Positions 17,318 through 26,675 of a stretch of DNA of 64,000 nt are shown one piece after another. The position numbers and the translations under genes were made by a program. Positions within the stretch are counted from its first letter, which is position 1. Every line of letters begins with the position of its first letter. Where the stretch lies: positions 1 through 64,000 of the forward strand of contig CAZJCM010000008.1 in NCBI GenBank assembly GCA_964544655.1. The letters are read 5' to 3'. Source of the DNA: HyVt-443 sp964544655 (GTDB lineage Bacteria > Pseudomonadota > Gammaproteobacteria > Chromatiales > Chromatiaceae). Below the pieces are notes generated by a model. It saw only the letters and a program-made list of their open reading frames with translations, had not been told where the DNA came from and searched no databases.

Positions 17318-17370
17318 CGCAGTCCGAATCAACGGTATCTAACACATTGAATTAGTACATATCCTATTGC

Positions 17371-17386
17371 TGGCATAGTTTCTGCA
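17371..17386 (+). promoter_or_regulatory. Sigma-54 promoter of fleSR
   Basis: The site TGGCATAGTTTCTGCA has the GG (-24) and GC (-12) elements at the exact spacing of the sigma-54 consensus. It lies 33 bp before the fleS ATG, directly downstream of fleQ. In Pseudomonas fleSR is FleQ- and sigma-54-dependent, which fits. Confidence 0.75.
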
Positions 17387-17418
17387 TGCGTGTCGGGTGA
17401 GCCTGAAAGGGCGAAACG

Positions 17419-18660
17419 ATGCAACTCACTGTGGAAACCCCAATGTCAGCAGCAAGTACCGGAACCAGAGAACAACTGGAAAGCGCCTTTCAGGCGTTCA
17501 ACCAGATTTCCACTCAACTGGTCGATGCTTACCAGCAACTGCAACAGCGGGTGACGGCGCTGAATGCGGAATTGGCGGCTGCGCGAAGTGAGCGTATGCA
17601 GCAGTTGGCGGAGAAGGAGCGTCTGGCCAACCGCCTTTCCCGTCTGCTGGACACCCTGCCGGCCGCCGTGATGGTGTTGGATGGCGATGATCGCATCCAG
17701 CAATACAACCCGACCGCAGGACAGCTTTTCCCCGCTATCGCCAACGGCCTGTCCTGGCCTGACCTGGCGTCACGCTACTTCCTTCCGGCGCGTCATGATG
17801 GCGAACGTGAGTTGCGTAGTGGCCGTATCGTCAATGTCACTGAACGGCTGCTCACCCCAGAGCCTGGGCGTATTCTGTTGCTGCTCGATATCACGGAGCA
17901 GCGGCAGTTGGAGGCCCGGCTGGAACGGCGTCAGCGCCTGAGTGCGATGGGGGAGATGGCGGCCCAGCTGGCGCACCAGATACGTACCCCCCTCTCTTCC
18001 GCCATGCTCTATACCTCCCATCTCTCCCGGGATGATCTGACGGCCAGCCAGCGTGAGCGTTTTTCCCGGCGCTCCCTGGCTCGTCTGAAGCACATGGAGA
18101 GTCAGATCAACGATATGTTGGCCTTTGCCCGCGGGGGGCGGTACGAACCCGTTCAGTTGGCCCTGGGTCCGTTGCTGGAAGAGCTGGTGCAGACGTTGCA
18201 GCCATTGGCCAGGGAGCGGCAGGTGACGTTACGGCTAACCGGTGCCGGAAAAACCGCGCAGGTCCTGGGAAACCGGGATGCACTGTTGGGTGCCTTGATG
18301 AATATCGCCGGCAATGCACTGGAACACAGCCCCGATGGCGGGCGGGTGGAGATCGTCCTGGAGGACGATGCAGTGAACTGGATGGTGCAATTCAAGGATC
18401 AGGGTCCGGGGGTGCCGGCGGCGATCGAGCAGCGGATATTCGATCCATTCTTCACCACCCGCCACGATGGAAATGGTCTGGGGCTGGCGGTGGCCCAGGC
18501 GGTGGCGTTGGAACACCGGGGCAGCCTGCGTCTGGAGCGGGAGGTGGAAGAAGGCACCTGCTTCATATTTCAGTTACCAAAGGCGGTCGTGGGACCGCCG
18601 GCAGAGAGATCGTCCGCAGTCGATAGGCTGTGTACCGGTAGTGATGAGGAGTTGGCATGA
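17419..18660 (+). CDS. fleS: Two-component sensor kinase FleS
   Basis: This cytoplasmic histidine kinase phosphorylates FleR to turn on class III flagellar genes. The N-terminal coiled coil (about residues 15-75) leads to a PAS domain (about 75-160, LDTLPAAVMVLDGDDRIQQYN), then the HisKA box AQLAHQIRTPLSSAML carrying the phospho-histidine (about 190), and a HATPase_c domain with NIAGNALEHS, the DQGPGVP loop and GNGLGLAVAQA. It has 413 aa and no membrane segments, as in FleS/FlrB. The end overlaps the fleR start (ATGA). Confidence 0.93.
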   Translation: MQLTVETPMSAASTGTREQLESAFQAFNQISTQLVDAYQQLQQRVTALNAELAAARSERMQQLAEKERLANRLSRLLDTLPAAVMVLDGDDRIQQYNPTAGQLFPAIANGLSWPDLASRYFLPARHDGERELRSGRIVNVTERLLTPEPGRILLLLDITEQRQLEARLERRQRLSAMGEMAAQLAHQIRTPLSSAMLYTSHLSRDDLTASQRERFSRRSLARLKHMESQINDMLAFARGGRYEPVQLALGPLLEELVQTLQPLARERQVTLRLTGAGKTAQVLGNRDALLGALMNIAGNALEHSPDGGRVEIVLEDDAVNWMVQFKDQGPGVPAAIEQRIFDPFFTTRHDGNGLGLAVAQAVALEHRGSLRLEREVEEGTCFIFQLPKAVVGPPAERSSAVDRLCTGSDEELA

Positions 18661-19994
18661 GACAGGCGACAGTATTGGTGGTCGAAGATGATCCGAGTCT
18701 GCGCGAGGCGCTGAGCGACACCCTGGAACTGGCTGGGTATCGGGTGGCGGTCGCTGCGGATGGGCAGGCTGCATTGGATCTGTTGGCCCGGGAACCGATA
18801 GGGCTGGTGGTCAGTGACGTGCAGATGCGTCCGATGGATGGCCATGAGCTGCTGGGTCGGGTGCGCAACCGTTACCCGCAGACACCGGTGCTGCTGATGA
18901 CCGCCTACGGCAACATCGAAAAAGCGGTGACGGCAATGCGTAACGGTGCAGTGGATTACCTGGCCAAACCATTCGAGCCGGAACTGCTGCTGGAAAAGGT
19001 CAGGCAGGCGGTGGTGCTTCAGCAGAGCGAGGATACCGGGGTGATCGCAGAGGATCTGCGTACACGGGAGCTGCTGGAGTTGGCAAGGCGCGTCTCCCGC
19101 AGCCAGGTGACGGTGATGATCGGTGGTGAGAGTGGCACAGGAAAAGAGGTGTTTGCCCGCTATATCCACCGCCATTCCCCGCGCTGTGATGGCCCGTTCA
19201 TCGCCATCAACTGTGCTGCTATCCCGGAAAATATGCTCGAAGCGGTGCTGTTTGGCCATGAGAAGGGGGCCTATACCGGCGCCCACCAGTCAGCCCCTGG
19301 AAAATTCGAACAGGCCCAGGGGGGGACCTTGCTGTTGGATGAGATCTCCGAGATGAGCCTGGCGCTGCAGGCCAAACTGCTGCGGGTGCTGCAGGAGAAG
19401 GAGGTGGAACGGGTGGGGGGACGCAAACTGATAGCACTGGATGTGCGGGTGCTGGCCACCACCAATCGCAATCTGCGGGAAGAGGTGTCTGCGGGCCGCT
19501 TTCGCGAGGACCTCTATTACCGTCTGAACGTATTCCCCCTGCTGTTGCCGCCACTGCGTGAGCGCACGCGCGATATCCTGCCGCTGGCCCGTTTTCTGCT
19601 GCAGCGCCAGGCGACGATGCAGGGACTGGAGTTGCCACAACTCTCCCAAGCGGCGGAACAACGGCTGCTCAGTCATCGCTGGCCTGGCAATGTCAGGGAG
19701 TTGGATAACGTGATGCAGCGGGCATTGATTCTGTCCGGCGGGGGTCAAATCGGTCCTGCTGATCTGAGCTTCGAGGTCGAACCCGAGCCGGCGGCGCAGG
19801 TGGCGATGGCATCATCGGCGCCGCGGGGGTTGAGCGAGGATCTGCGCTCGGTAGAGGAGCAGATGATCCTGGACGCCCTGCGTGAGGGCAATGGTAGCCG
19901 TAAGTGCGCGGCCGAACGACTGGGTATCAGTCAACGCACCCTGCGCTACAAGATAGCCCGGTTACGGGATGCGGGCGTGGCGATTCCCGGTTGA
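18657..19994 (+). CDS. fleR: Flagellar response regulator FleR (sigma-54 activator)
   Basis: FleR is an NtrC-type response regulator paired with FleS. Its receiver domain (about residues 1-120) has acidic residues EDD (10-12), the phospho-acceptor aspartate in VVSDVQMRPMDG (about 54) and a conserved lysine in YLAKPFEPE. The AAA+ domain (about 140-375) has GESGTGKE and a GAYTGA loop, with Tyr in place of the commoner Phe. The C-terminal Fis HTH reads GSRKCAAERLGISQRTLRYK. The length of 445 aa is typical. It targets the class III sigma-54 promoters, likely including that of fliE. Confidence 0.93.
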   Translation: MRQATVLVVEDDPSLREALSDTLELAGYRVAVAADGQAALDLLAREPIGLVVSDVQMRPMDGHELLGRVRNRYPQTPVLLMTAYGNIEKAVTAMRNGAVDYLAKPFEPELLLEKVRQAVVLQQSEDTGVIAEDLRTRELLELARRVSRSQVTVMIGGESGTGKEVFARYIHRHSPRCDGPFIAINCAAIPENMLEAVLFGHEKGAYTGAHQSAPGKFEQAQGGTLLLDEISEMSLALQAKLLRVLQEKEVERVGGRKLIALDVRVLATTNRNLREEVSAGRFREDLYYRLNVFPLLLPPLRERTRDILPLARFLLQRQATMQGLELPQLSQAAEQRLLSHRWPGNVRELDNVMQRALILSGGGQIGPADLSFEVEPEPAAQVAMASSAPRGLSEDLRSVEEQMILDALREGNGSRKCAAERLGISQRTLRYKIARLRDAGVAIPG

Positions 19995-20003
19995 TTGCAC
20001 AGT

Positions 20004-20019
20004 TGGTGTGAAAACTGCA
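20004..20019 (+). promoter_or_regulatory. Sigma-54 promoter of the fliE operon
   Basis: The site TGGTGTGAAAACTGCA matches the sigma-54 core with GG and GC at correct spacing. It lies 55 bp upstream of the fliE ATG in the short fleR-fliE gap and is the natural start point for fliEFGHIJ. Confidence 0.7.
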
Positions 20020-20074
20020 TGGGTAGTCACCATGCAAATCGATAGCGGCAGATTTTTGACAGTCAGGTGAAAAA

Positions 20075-20392
20075 ATGAGTGTAAACGGTATCGATCAGGT
20101 ATTGGCGCAGATGCGCAGTATGGCGGCCCAGGCAGCAGGGGGCGCTGAATCGCCACAGCCGGCGGGTGATGTCAGTTTCAGCAGCCTGCTGAAACAGAGC
20201 GTCGACAGTGTCAATGAGACACAGCAAGTGGCAGAAGAGCTGAAGACATCATTTGAGCTGGGTGAGCAGGACGTCAACCTGGCTGAAGTGATGATCGCGG
20301 TGCAGAAATCGAATATCTCATTCGAGGCCATGGTTCAGGTCAGGAACAAACTGCTGGATGCGTATAAAGAAGTCATGAGCATGCCAATCTGA
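20075..20392 (+). CDS. fliE: Flagellar hook-basal body protein FliE
   Basis: FliE is the adapter between the MS ring and the proximal rod. The 105-aa product has the family signature in its C-terminal half: FELGEQDVNLAEVMIAVQKS followed by SFEAMVQVRNKLLDAYKEVM. The N-terminal part is Gln/Ala-rich and helical, and there is no signal peptide, as expected for a type III export substrate. It is the first gene of fliEFGHIJ, downstream of a sigma-54 site. Confidence 0.95.
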   Translation: MSVNGIDQVLAQMRSMAAQAAGGAESPQPAGDVSFSSLLKQSVDSVNETQQVAEELKTSFELGEQDVNLAEVMIAVQKSNISFEAMVQVRNKLLDAYKEVMSMPI

Positions 20393-20437
20393 AGCCGAAT
20401 CAGTCAGTAGCGACATAACAATCGAGGATAGCCTTAG

Positions 20438-22117
20438 ATGGACGCCGCAAACAGCGAAGAAAAGACGGTCGAATCGTTGCCGGTACAGCGCCTGGGACAA
20501 AACCCGGTAGTGCGTCAGCTGGCGGTAATGATCGGTATTGCCGCCAGTGTCGCCCTCGGTGTGGCGGTGGTGCTCTGGTCCCAGACACCGACCTATAGCC
20601 TGTTGTACGGCAATCTGGGACAGAAGGATGCCAGTGAGGTGATGAGTGCATTGCAGCAGGCGGGCATCGAATACAAAGTGGATGAGAACAGTGGCGCTCT
20701 GATGGTGCCCAGCGGCAAGTTGCAGGAGGCAAGGATGAAGCTTGCCGGCCAAGGCTTGCCGCGCAGTAACAGCCTGGGCTTCGATCTGCTGAAGCAGGAA
20801 ACCGGGTTTGGTACCAGCCGCGCCCTCGAAGCGGCCCGCTTTCACCGTGCGCTGGAAGATGAAATGGCCCGCACCATCGCCACTATCTCCAACATCAAGA
20901 TGGCCCGGGTGCACCTGGCCATGCCCAAACAATCCGTATTCGTACGCAAACGCAAGAAACCCAGCGCCTCGGTAGTGGTGGATCTGTACAGCGGCCGTCC
21001 ACTGGAGAAACAGCAGGTGGCCGCCATTATTCATCTGGTGGCATCGGCCGTGCCGGATCTGGAATCGGGGCAAGTCACGGTGGTGGATACCCGGGGTAAT
21101 CTGTACAGTGGCGAGTCTGCTGATACCAACATGGCGCTCAGCAACAGCCAGTTCGAGTACACCAAACGGCTTGAGGAGTATTACAGCCAGCGGGTGGAGG
21201 ATATCCTCTCTCCGGTGTTGGGGTACGACCGGGTCAGGGCTCAGGTGACTGCCCAGGTGGATTTTACCGTCACCGAGCAGACCCAGGAGCGTTACAACCC
21301 CGACCTGCCGGCATTGCGCAGTGAGCAAGTGGATGAGCAGGCCAGTACCCTGACCCCGGTGCAAGGGGTACCGGGTGCCCTCAGTAACCAGCCGCCTGCC
21401 GCCGGGACTGCGCCACAACAGGCGACCGGTGAGGCCGGTGCTGCCGATCAGGCCCGTCCGCTGAACAGCAGTAAACGGGCAACACGGAACTATGAACTGG
21501 ACAAGACCGTCAGCCATACCCGACTCTCCACCGGCACCTTGCGGCAGTTGTCGGTGGCGGTGGTGGTGGATGACCTGGTTACCCAGGACGAGAACGGCAA
21601 CGTCATTCGCACCCAACGTACGCCAGAAGAGATCACCCGCATCACCCAACTGGTGAAGGAAGCGGTGGGTTTCGATGCCGCACGGGGAGACAGCGTCCAG
21701 GTGATCAATGCCTCTTTTACCGTGCCCCCGGCACCAGAGGCGTTACCTGAACCGGCATTGTGGGAACAGCCATGGGTATGGGGTCTGGCGAAACAGCTGG
21801 GTGGCGTGATCCTGGTGCTGTTGCTGATCTTCTTTGTCTTGCGCCCGACCATGAAACGGCTTACCGCACCGCCGGTGCTGGAGCGTATCGATGGTGAGGG
21901 GGGAAGAGAGGGGGAAGCCGGTGAGCCTGGTGAAGCCATGGCCGGTGCCGATGGGGTACCCCAGCTCGAGGGCGCGGGTGCGGGTGGCGGCAGCCTGCAA
22001 CTGCCCGGTCCGGAAAGCTACGAAGAGACACTGGAGGCAGCGCGCAAGATGGTGGAGGAGGACCCCAAGCGGGTGGCGCAGGTGGTCAAGAGCTGGGTGA
22101 ATGAAGATGCCGGATGA
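20438..22117 (+). CDS. fliF: Flagellar M-ring protein FliF
   Basis: FliF builds the MS ring in the inner membrane. There are two membrane segments, about residues 26-48 (VMIGIAASVALGVAVVLW) and about 450-470 (LGGVILVLLLIFFVL). Between them lies the periplasmic YscJ/FliF domain with FGTSRALEAARFHRALEDEM and ARVHLAMPKQSVFVR. The cytoplasmic C-terminal tail, which binds FliG, ends ARKMVEEDPKRVAQVVKSWV. The 559-aa length is normal. It overlaps fliG by 17 bp. Confidence 0.96.
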   Translation: MDAANSEEKTVESLPVQRLGQNPVVRQLAVMIGIAASVALGVAVVLWSQTPTYSLLYGNLGQKDASEVMSALQQAGIEYKVDENSGALMVPSGKLQEARMKLAGQGLPRSNSLGFDLLKQETGFGTSRALEAARFHRALEDEMARTIATISNIKMARVHLAMPKQSVFVRKRKKPSASVVVDLYSGRPLEKQQVAAIIHLVASAVPDLESGQVTVVDTRGNLYSGESADTNMALSNSQFEYTKRLEEYYSQRVEDILSPVLGYDRVRAQVTAQVDFTVTEQTQERYNPDLPALRSEQVDEQASTLTPVQGVPGALSNQPPAAGTAPQQATGEAGAADQARPLNSSKRATRNYELDKTVSHTRLSTGTLRQLSVAVVVDDLVTQDENGNVIRTQRTPEEITRITQLVKEAVGFDAARGDSVQVINASFTVPPAPEALPEPALWEQPWVWGLAKQLGGVILVLLLIFFVLRPTMKRLTAPPVLERIDGEGGREGEAGEPGEAMAGADGVPQLEGAGAGGGSLQLPGPESYEETLEAARKMVEEDPKRVAQVVKSWVNEDAG

Positions 22118-23129
22118 GAATGCAGAAAAGGTCAACCAACTGAAAGGCCTGGACCGGGCGGCGATCCTGTTGCTGGCCCTGGGGGAGAAGGATGCGGCAT
22201 CCATCCTCGCCCATATGGGTCCGAAGGAGGTGCAGGAACTGGGACTGGCGATGGCGACCATGAACAAGGTCACCACCGAGCAGATGGCGCAGGTGATGTC
22301 CTCCTTCGTCGAAACCCTGCGCAATGAGACGGCCCTGGGCCTGGATTCGGATGAGTATATCCGCAATGTACTGACCCAGGCACTGGGCGCCGACAAGGCG
22401 GGCGGGGTCATCGACCGTATCCTGCTGGGGCGTAACAGCAAGGGCCTGGAACAGTTGAAATGGATGGATCCGCGTTCCATCGCCGAGCTGATCCGATTGG
22501 AGCACCCACAGATCATCGCCATCGTGCTCTCCTTCCTGGAACCGGACCAGGCGGCGCTGGTGTTGTCCGAGTTCCCCGAGCGGGTGCGCCCCGATATCAT
22601 CATGCGCATTGCCACCCTGGATGGTATCCAGCCTGCGGCATTGCAGGAGTTGGACCAGATTCTGGAGAAGCAGTTCTCCGGCGCCAATAACGTCAAATCC
22701 TCCGGCCTGGGAGGGATCAAGACTGCGGCCAATATTCTCAACCTGGTCGAGGGCTCGGTGGAGAGCAGCATCATGGAGCAGGTCACATCCACCGATCAGG
22801 ACCTGGCCCAGGAGATTCAGGACAACATGTTCGTGTTCGAGAACCTGATCGATATCGACGACCGGGGGATTCAGACCCTGCTGCGGGAAGTGGCCTCGGA
22901 TCAGCTCCTGCTGGCGCTGCGTGGCGCGGATGATGCGTTGAAAGAGAAGATATTCAAGAACATGTCGAAACGTGCAGCCGAGATGTTGCGCGATGATCTT
23001 GAGGCGGCACCGCCGGCCCGTCTGAGTGACGTGGAGGCGGCGCAGAAAGAGATCCTCACGGTGACCAGGCGCCTGGCCGATGCGGGTGAGATCATGCTGG
23101 GAGGCGCTGGCGGCGATGACTTCGTCTAA
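22101..23129 (+). CDS. fliG: Flagellar motor switch protein FliG
   Basis: FliG is the rotor protein that contacts the stator and sets rotation direction. The N-terminal domain starts LKGLDRAAILLLALGEKDAA; the middle domain has EHPQIIAIVLSFLEPDQAA; and the C-terminal torque domain carries the charged helix LLREVASDQLLLALRGADD with KRAAEMLRDDLE. It has 342 aa. The start could be the ATG at 22101 or 22107, both inside the end of fliF. It overlaps fliH by 14 bp. Confidence 0.96.
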   Translation: MKMPDENAEKVNQLKGLDRAAILLLALGEKDAASILAHMGPKEVQELGLAMATMNKVTTEQMAQVMSSFVETLRNETALGLDSDEYIRNVLTQALGADKAGGVIDRILLGRNSKGLEQLKWMDPRSIAELIRLEHPQIIAIVLSFLEPDQAALVLSEFPERVRPDIIMRIATLDGIQPAALQELDQILEKQFSGANNVKSSGLGGIKTAANILNLVEGSVESSIMEQVTSTDQDLAQEIQDNMFVFENLIDIDDRGIQTLLREVASDQLLLALRGADDALKEKIFKNMSKRAAEMLRDDLEAAPPARLSDVEAAQKEILTVTRRLADAGEIMLGGAGGDDFV

Positions 23130-23823
23130 GACCCCCAAGATGAAGGTGATGCCTACCCGGATCATTCCCGGTGGACAGCTGGGTGACGAGGTCCAGCAGT
23201 GGCGTCCGCCGAGCATGGACCAGCCGGTGGCGAAAAAGGGAGCTGGCAACGAAGGTCAGGGTTCCCTGCTGACCGCAGACCAGCTGGAGCAGTTGCAGCA
23301 GGCGGCCCATGACGAGGGTTTCGAGCAGGGCCGGAAGGAGGGCTTCGAATATGGTCACCGGGAGGCACTGAGTGAGGGGCGGGCACGGATCCAGGCTGCT
23401 CTACAGCGCTTCGATGAGCTGCTCACCACCCTGGATACCCCGTTACGACAACTGGATGATCAGGTGGAAAGGGAGTTGCTGGATCTGGTCATCGCCATGG
23501 TGCGGCAACTGGTGCGTCGCGAAGTGAAGAGTGATCCGGGGCAGATCATCGGTGTGGTGCGTGAGGCCCTGGCCATCCTGCCGGTCGCCTCACGTAATAT
23601 CCGCGTGGTGTTACACCCGGAGGATGCCAGCCTGGTGCGTGAGATCTACGATATGGGTGATGCGGAGCAGGGCTGGAAACTGGTGGAGGACCCGGTGCTC
23701 ACTCGCGGCGGCTGCCGCGTCCTCACCGAGACGTCTCAGGTCGATGCCACCCTGGAATCACGTCTGGCTGCGATTATCGCCCCCCTGCTGGGTGATGAGC
23801 GGGACGGGGAAGCGGTATCATGA
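23116..23823 (+). CDS. fliH: Flagellar export apparatus protein FliH
   Basis: FliH is the negative regulator and peripheral stalk of the export ATPase FliI. The product is 235 aa from the ATG at 23116, which overlaps the end of fliG; the frame is open further upstream, but that part lies in the fliG coding region. It shows the family pattern of Gly/Glu/Gln-rich repeats (DEGFEQGRKEGFEYGHREAL, about residues 60-80) and a C-terminal FliH domain (about 105-230, VERELLDLVIAMVRQLVRRE). The start of fliI overlaps its stop by 4 bp. Confidence 0.92.
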   Translation: MTSSKTPKMKVMPTRIIPGGQLGDEVQQWRPPSMDQPVAKKGAGNEGQGSLLTADQLEQLQQAAHDEGFEQGRKEGFEYGHREALSEGRARIQAALQRFDELLTTLDTPLRQLDDQVERELLDLVIAMVRQLVRREVKSDPGQIIGVVREALAILPVASRNIRVVLHPEDASLVREIYDMGDAEQGWKLVEDPVLTRGGCRVLTETSQVDATLESRLAAIIAPLLGDERDGEAVS

Positions 23824-25163
23824 TCGACCGTAATGCCATCTGGCGGGAGCGCCTGCACGCCTATCACTCCCGGCTGGAGCAGAGTCGCGGCCTGGTAGTG
23901 GAGGGCAAATTGACGCGCATGGTCGGCCTCACCCTGGAGGCGGTGGGGTGCCGTGCCGCCATCGGTGGCCAGTGCGACGTGGTCAACAGCAGTGGCGACC
24001 GTATCGAGGCCGAGGTGGTGGGCTTCTCCGGCGAAAGTCTCTACCTGATGCCCACCGGTGATATCCGGGGGCTGGAGCAGGATGCCCGGGTGATCCCCAC
24101 CGGCAAACATTGCGAGGCGGTGGTCGGCGACCATCTGCTGGGGCGGGTGATCGATGGTGCCGGCCGGCCGCTGGACGGTAAGGGGCCGGTGCATAGCGAT
24201 CAGCGCCGCTCCCTGACCGGAGAGACCTTCAACCCGTTGGCCCGCACGCCGATCCGTGAGCCTCTGGATGTGGGGGTGCGTGCCATCAACGCCCTGCTCA
24301 GTGTCGGACGCGGCCAGCGCCTGGGGCTGTTCGCCGGCTCCGGTGTGGGCAAGAGCGTGTTGCTTGGGATGATGACCCGCTACACCAATGCGGACATCAC
24401 CGTGGTTGGACTGATCGGCGAACGCGGCCGGGAAGTGAAAGAGTTCGTGGAGAACATCCTTGGTGAGGAGGGCATGGCCCGGGCCGTGGTGGTGGCGGTG
24501 CCGGCGGACAATCCGCCGTTGCGGCGTATGCATGGCGCCATGCTGGCCACCAGTATCGCCGAGCACTTCCGGGATCAGGGGAAGCAGGTGCTGTTGCTGA
24601 TGGACTCCCTCACCCGCTTCGCCCAGGCCCAGCGGGAGATCGCCCTGGCGATCCACGAGCCGCCGGCAACCAAGGGCTACCCGCCATCGGTCTTCGCCAA
24701 GCTGCCGCAACTGGTAGAGCGGGCCGGCAACGGTGACAAGGGCGGCGGCTCCATTACTGCCTTTTACACTGTACTGGCGGAAGGCGATGACCAGAACGAT
24801 CCCATTGCCGATGCGGCGCGGGCGATCCTGGATGGCCATATCGTACTGTCGCGCAGGCTGGCCGACAGCGGCCACTATCCGGCCATCGATATCGAGGCCT
24901 CGGTGAGTCGTGCAATGAGCGACATCACCAGCAAGGAGCATCAGGCGGCGGCCCGGGGATTCAAACAGCTCTACTCCGTTTATCGGCAGAATCAGGATCT
25001 GATCAGCGTCGGTGCCTATGAGCGTGGTTCCGATGAGAAGATCGACGCCGCCATCGAGGCGATGCCGTCACTGGAGGCATTCCTGCGTCAGGATATGGAT
25101 ACGCCGGTCTCTCTGGAGCACAGCCTGTCCGATCTGATGACCCTGTTCCCGCCAACGCAGTAG
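23820..25163 (+). CDS. fliI: Flagellum-specific ATP synthase FliI
   Basis: FliI is the ATPase of the flagellar type III export gate, related to F1-beta. The N-terminal barrel covers about residues 1-95. Walker A GLFAGSGVGKS (about 170), the conserved LIGERGREVKEF, Walker B VLLLMDSLTRFAQAQREI and the C-terminal domain with DIEASVSRAM are all present. The length of 447 aa is standard. It is translationally coupled to fliH (ATGA), with fliJ 62 bp downstream. Confidence 0.97.
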   Translation: MIDRNAIWRERLHAYHSRLEQSRGLVVEGKLTRMVGLTLEAVGCRAAIGGQCDVVNSSGDRIEAEVVGFSGESLYLMPTGDIRGLEQDARVIPTGKHCEAVVGDHLLGRVIDGAGRPLDGKGPVHSDQRRSLTGETFNPLARTPIREPLDVGVRAINALLSVGRGQRLGLFAGSGVGKSVLLGMMTRYTNADITVVGLIGERGREVKEFVENILGEEGMARAVVVAVPADNPPLRRMHGAMLATSIAEHFRDQGKQVLLLMDSLTRFAQAQREIALAIHEPPATKGYPPSVFAKLPQLVERAGNGDKGGGSITAFYTVLAEGDDQNDPIADAARAILDGHIVLSRRLADSGHYPAIDIEASVSRAMSDITSKEHQAAARGFKQLYSVYRQNQDLISVGAYERGSDEKIDAAIEAMPSLEAFLRQDMDTPVSLEHSLSDLMTLFPPTQ

Positions 25164-25225
25164 ATTGATGCCGAGTCCCACGGACTCTCCGGCCGTCGTG
25201 GCCCAATGACCGAGTAGTAACAGAA

Positions 25226-25669
25226 ATGGTGCCATCGAAAAGATTTGAACCGGTGAAACGGATCGCAGAATCCCGGGAGCAGAAGGCTGCCAGGGACCTG
25301 GGTAACTCCCAGCGCCGGGCGAAGGAGCAGGAGGCGAAACTGGCGGAACTGAAGCAGTACCATGACGAATATCTGCGCCGCTTTCAGGATGCCAGCCGCA
25401 ACGGCATCTCCATACCCCAGTTGCAGGAGTATCGCACCTTCATCGGCAAACTGGAGCGGGCGATCAGCGAGCAGCAGAAGATCGTCGAGCGAAGCCGCCA
25501 TGAGTGCGGTAAATACAGGGACGCCTGGCAGCAGCGGCATGTTCGCACCCAGGCCCTGGACAAGGTAATGGACCGCCTGCAAAGCGCCGAGCGGCGGCGG
25601 CAGGACGATCGGGAACAGAAAGAACAGGACGATAGAAGCCAGCGCGGTGGGGGCAAGCCGCGCGGCTGA
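25226..25669 (+). CDS. fliJ: Flagellar export chaperone FliJ
   Basis: FliJ is a small coiled-coil protein that couples FliI to the export gate. The 147-aa product is highly charged and helical throughout, beginning MVPSKRFEPVKRIAESREQK, as FliJ proteins do, with heptad-rich stretches at about residues 15-60 and 70-115 and a Glu/Asp/Arg/Gln-rich end. The assignment rests on the composition and its place after fliI. It is the last gene of the cluster and faces the convergent exporter gene, with 3 bp between them. No intrinsic terminator is visible. Confidence 0.88.
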   Translation: MVPSKRFEPVKRIAESREQKAARDLGNSQRRAKEQEAKLAELKQYHDEYLRRFQDASRNGISIPQLQEYRTFIGKLERAISEQQKIVERSRHECGKYRDAWQQRHVRTQALDKVMDRLQSAERRRQDDREQKEQDDRSQRGGGKPRG

Positions 25670-25672
25670 TCC

Positions 25673-26425
25673 TCACCCCGGCAACATCAGCTTGGCCGAG
25701 ATGGCGACGGATATGATGACCAGCAAGGGACGAATGATGGCTGCCCCGTGGCGTATCGCCAGATGAGAGCCAAGCCAGGCACCGGTGGCCTGGGCAATAC
25801 CCAGCGTCAGGCCCAGCTTCCATTGCACATGCCCCCCCAGTGAGAAGAACAGCAAGGCGGTCAGGTTGCTGGTCAGATTCAATACCTTGGTGACACCGGT
25901 GGCACGGGTGAGGTTGAAGCCCAGCAGGGAGACCACGGCCAGCACGAACAGACTGCCGGTGCCAGGACCGAAGAAACCGTCGTAAAAACCGATAGGGACA
26001 CAGAGGGCGGCGGCGAACCAGCCCAGTGAGAGACGCTGAGTGGCATCCAGATCCCCAACCCGGGGAGAGAACAGGAAATAGAGCGCGAACAGGATCAGCA
26101 GCAGGGGCACCGTCTTGCGCAGCAGATCGTCCGGCAGGTACTGCACCAGCAGGGTGCCGCTGAGGGCGCCGAAAAAGGTGGCCAATATCAATGGACGCAA
26201 GATCTGCCACTGCAAATGTCCCTTGACGAAAAAATGGAGACTCGCCGACAGGGTGCCGAAGCTGCCCTGCAGCTTGTTGGTGGCCAGTGCCTGCAATGGC
26301 GGCAGCCCGGCCCACAGCAGCGCGGGCAGGGTGATCAGACCACCGCCGCCGGCGATGGCGTCCACCAAGCCGGCGAGACCGGCGCCGCCGATCAGCAGCA
26401 AGAGTTCAGTTGAAATGGATTCCAT
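25673..26425 (-). CDS. TSUP (TauE/SafE) family membrane exporter
   Basis: The 250-aa protein has about eight membrane segments and the TauE/SafE pattern in both halves: an N-terminal GGAGLAGLVDAIAGGGGLI with PALLWAGLPPLQALATNK, and a second-half PIGFYDGFFGPGTGSLF repeating the glycine motif. Family members move sulfite, sulfoacetate or related anions, or are uncharacterised. A sulfur role would suit a sulfur-metabolising organism but is not shown here. It is convergent with fliJ and so is not part of the flagellar operon. Confidence 0.88.
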   Translation of the reverse strand: MESISTELLLLIGGAGLAGLVDAIAGGGGLITLPALLWAGLPPLQALATNKLQGSFGTLSASLHFFVKGHLQWQILRPLILATFFGALSGTLLVQYLPDDLLRKTVPLLLILFALYFLFSPRVGDLDATQRLSLGWFAAALCVPIGFYDGFFGPGTGSLFVLAVVSLLGFNLTRATGVTKVLNLTSNLTALLFFSLGGHVQWKLGLTLGIAQATGAWLGSHLAIRHGAAIIRPLLVIISVAISAKLMLPG

Positions 26426-26469
26426 GGGGTTCCTGGGGGGAATGAAAACAAGTACCGGAGATGAATTAT

Positions 26470-26639
26470 AACTATTCAGTGCAGCTTCGTGCTGGCCGCT
26501 GAATCACCGATATTGGCTGTTTCTGTAGGAAATGTCGGCGGCAAGGATGCCGCCGCCAAGCCTACAGGAATGTATTTACGGCGTTTTCCCGAAGAAACAG
26601 CCAATACTCAGTGACGCTCCATGAAAAAGCTGAACAGTT
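26470..26639 (+). repeat. MITE-like intergenic repeat, copy B (170 bp)
   Basis: The ends AACTATTCAG (26470-26479) and, on the minus strand, AACTGTTCAG (26639-26630) are inverted. Inside, TATTGGCTGTTTCT (26511-26524) pairs perfectly with AGAAACAGCCAATA (26593-26606). Nested within are CTGTAGG/CCTACAG (26523-26529/26561-26567) and the core stem CGGCGGC-aaggat-GCCGCCG (26536-26555). The RNA or single strand could fold into one long hairpin. It occupies most of the gap between the tauE-like and tag genes. Confidence 0.8.
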
Positions 26640-26675
26640 GGAGATCAATTCATCTCCGGCACTTGGTTGTTTCGT

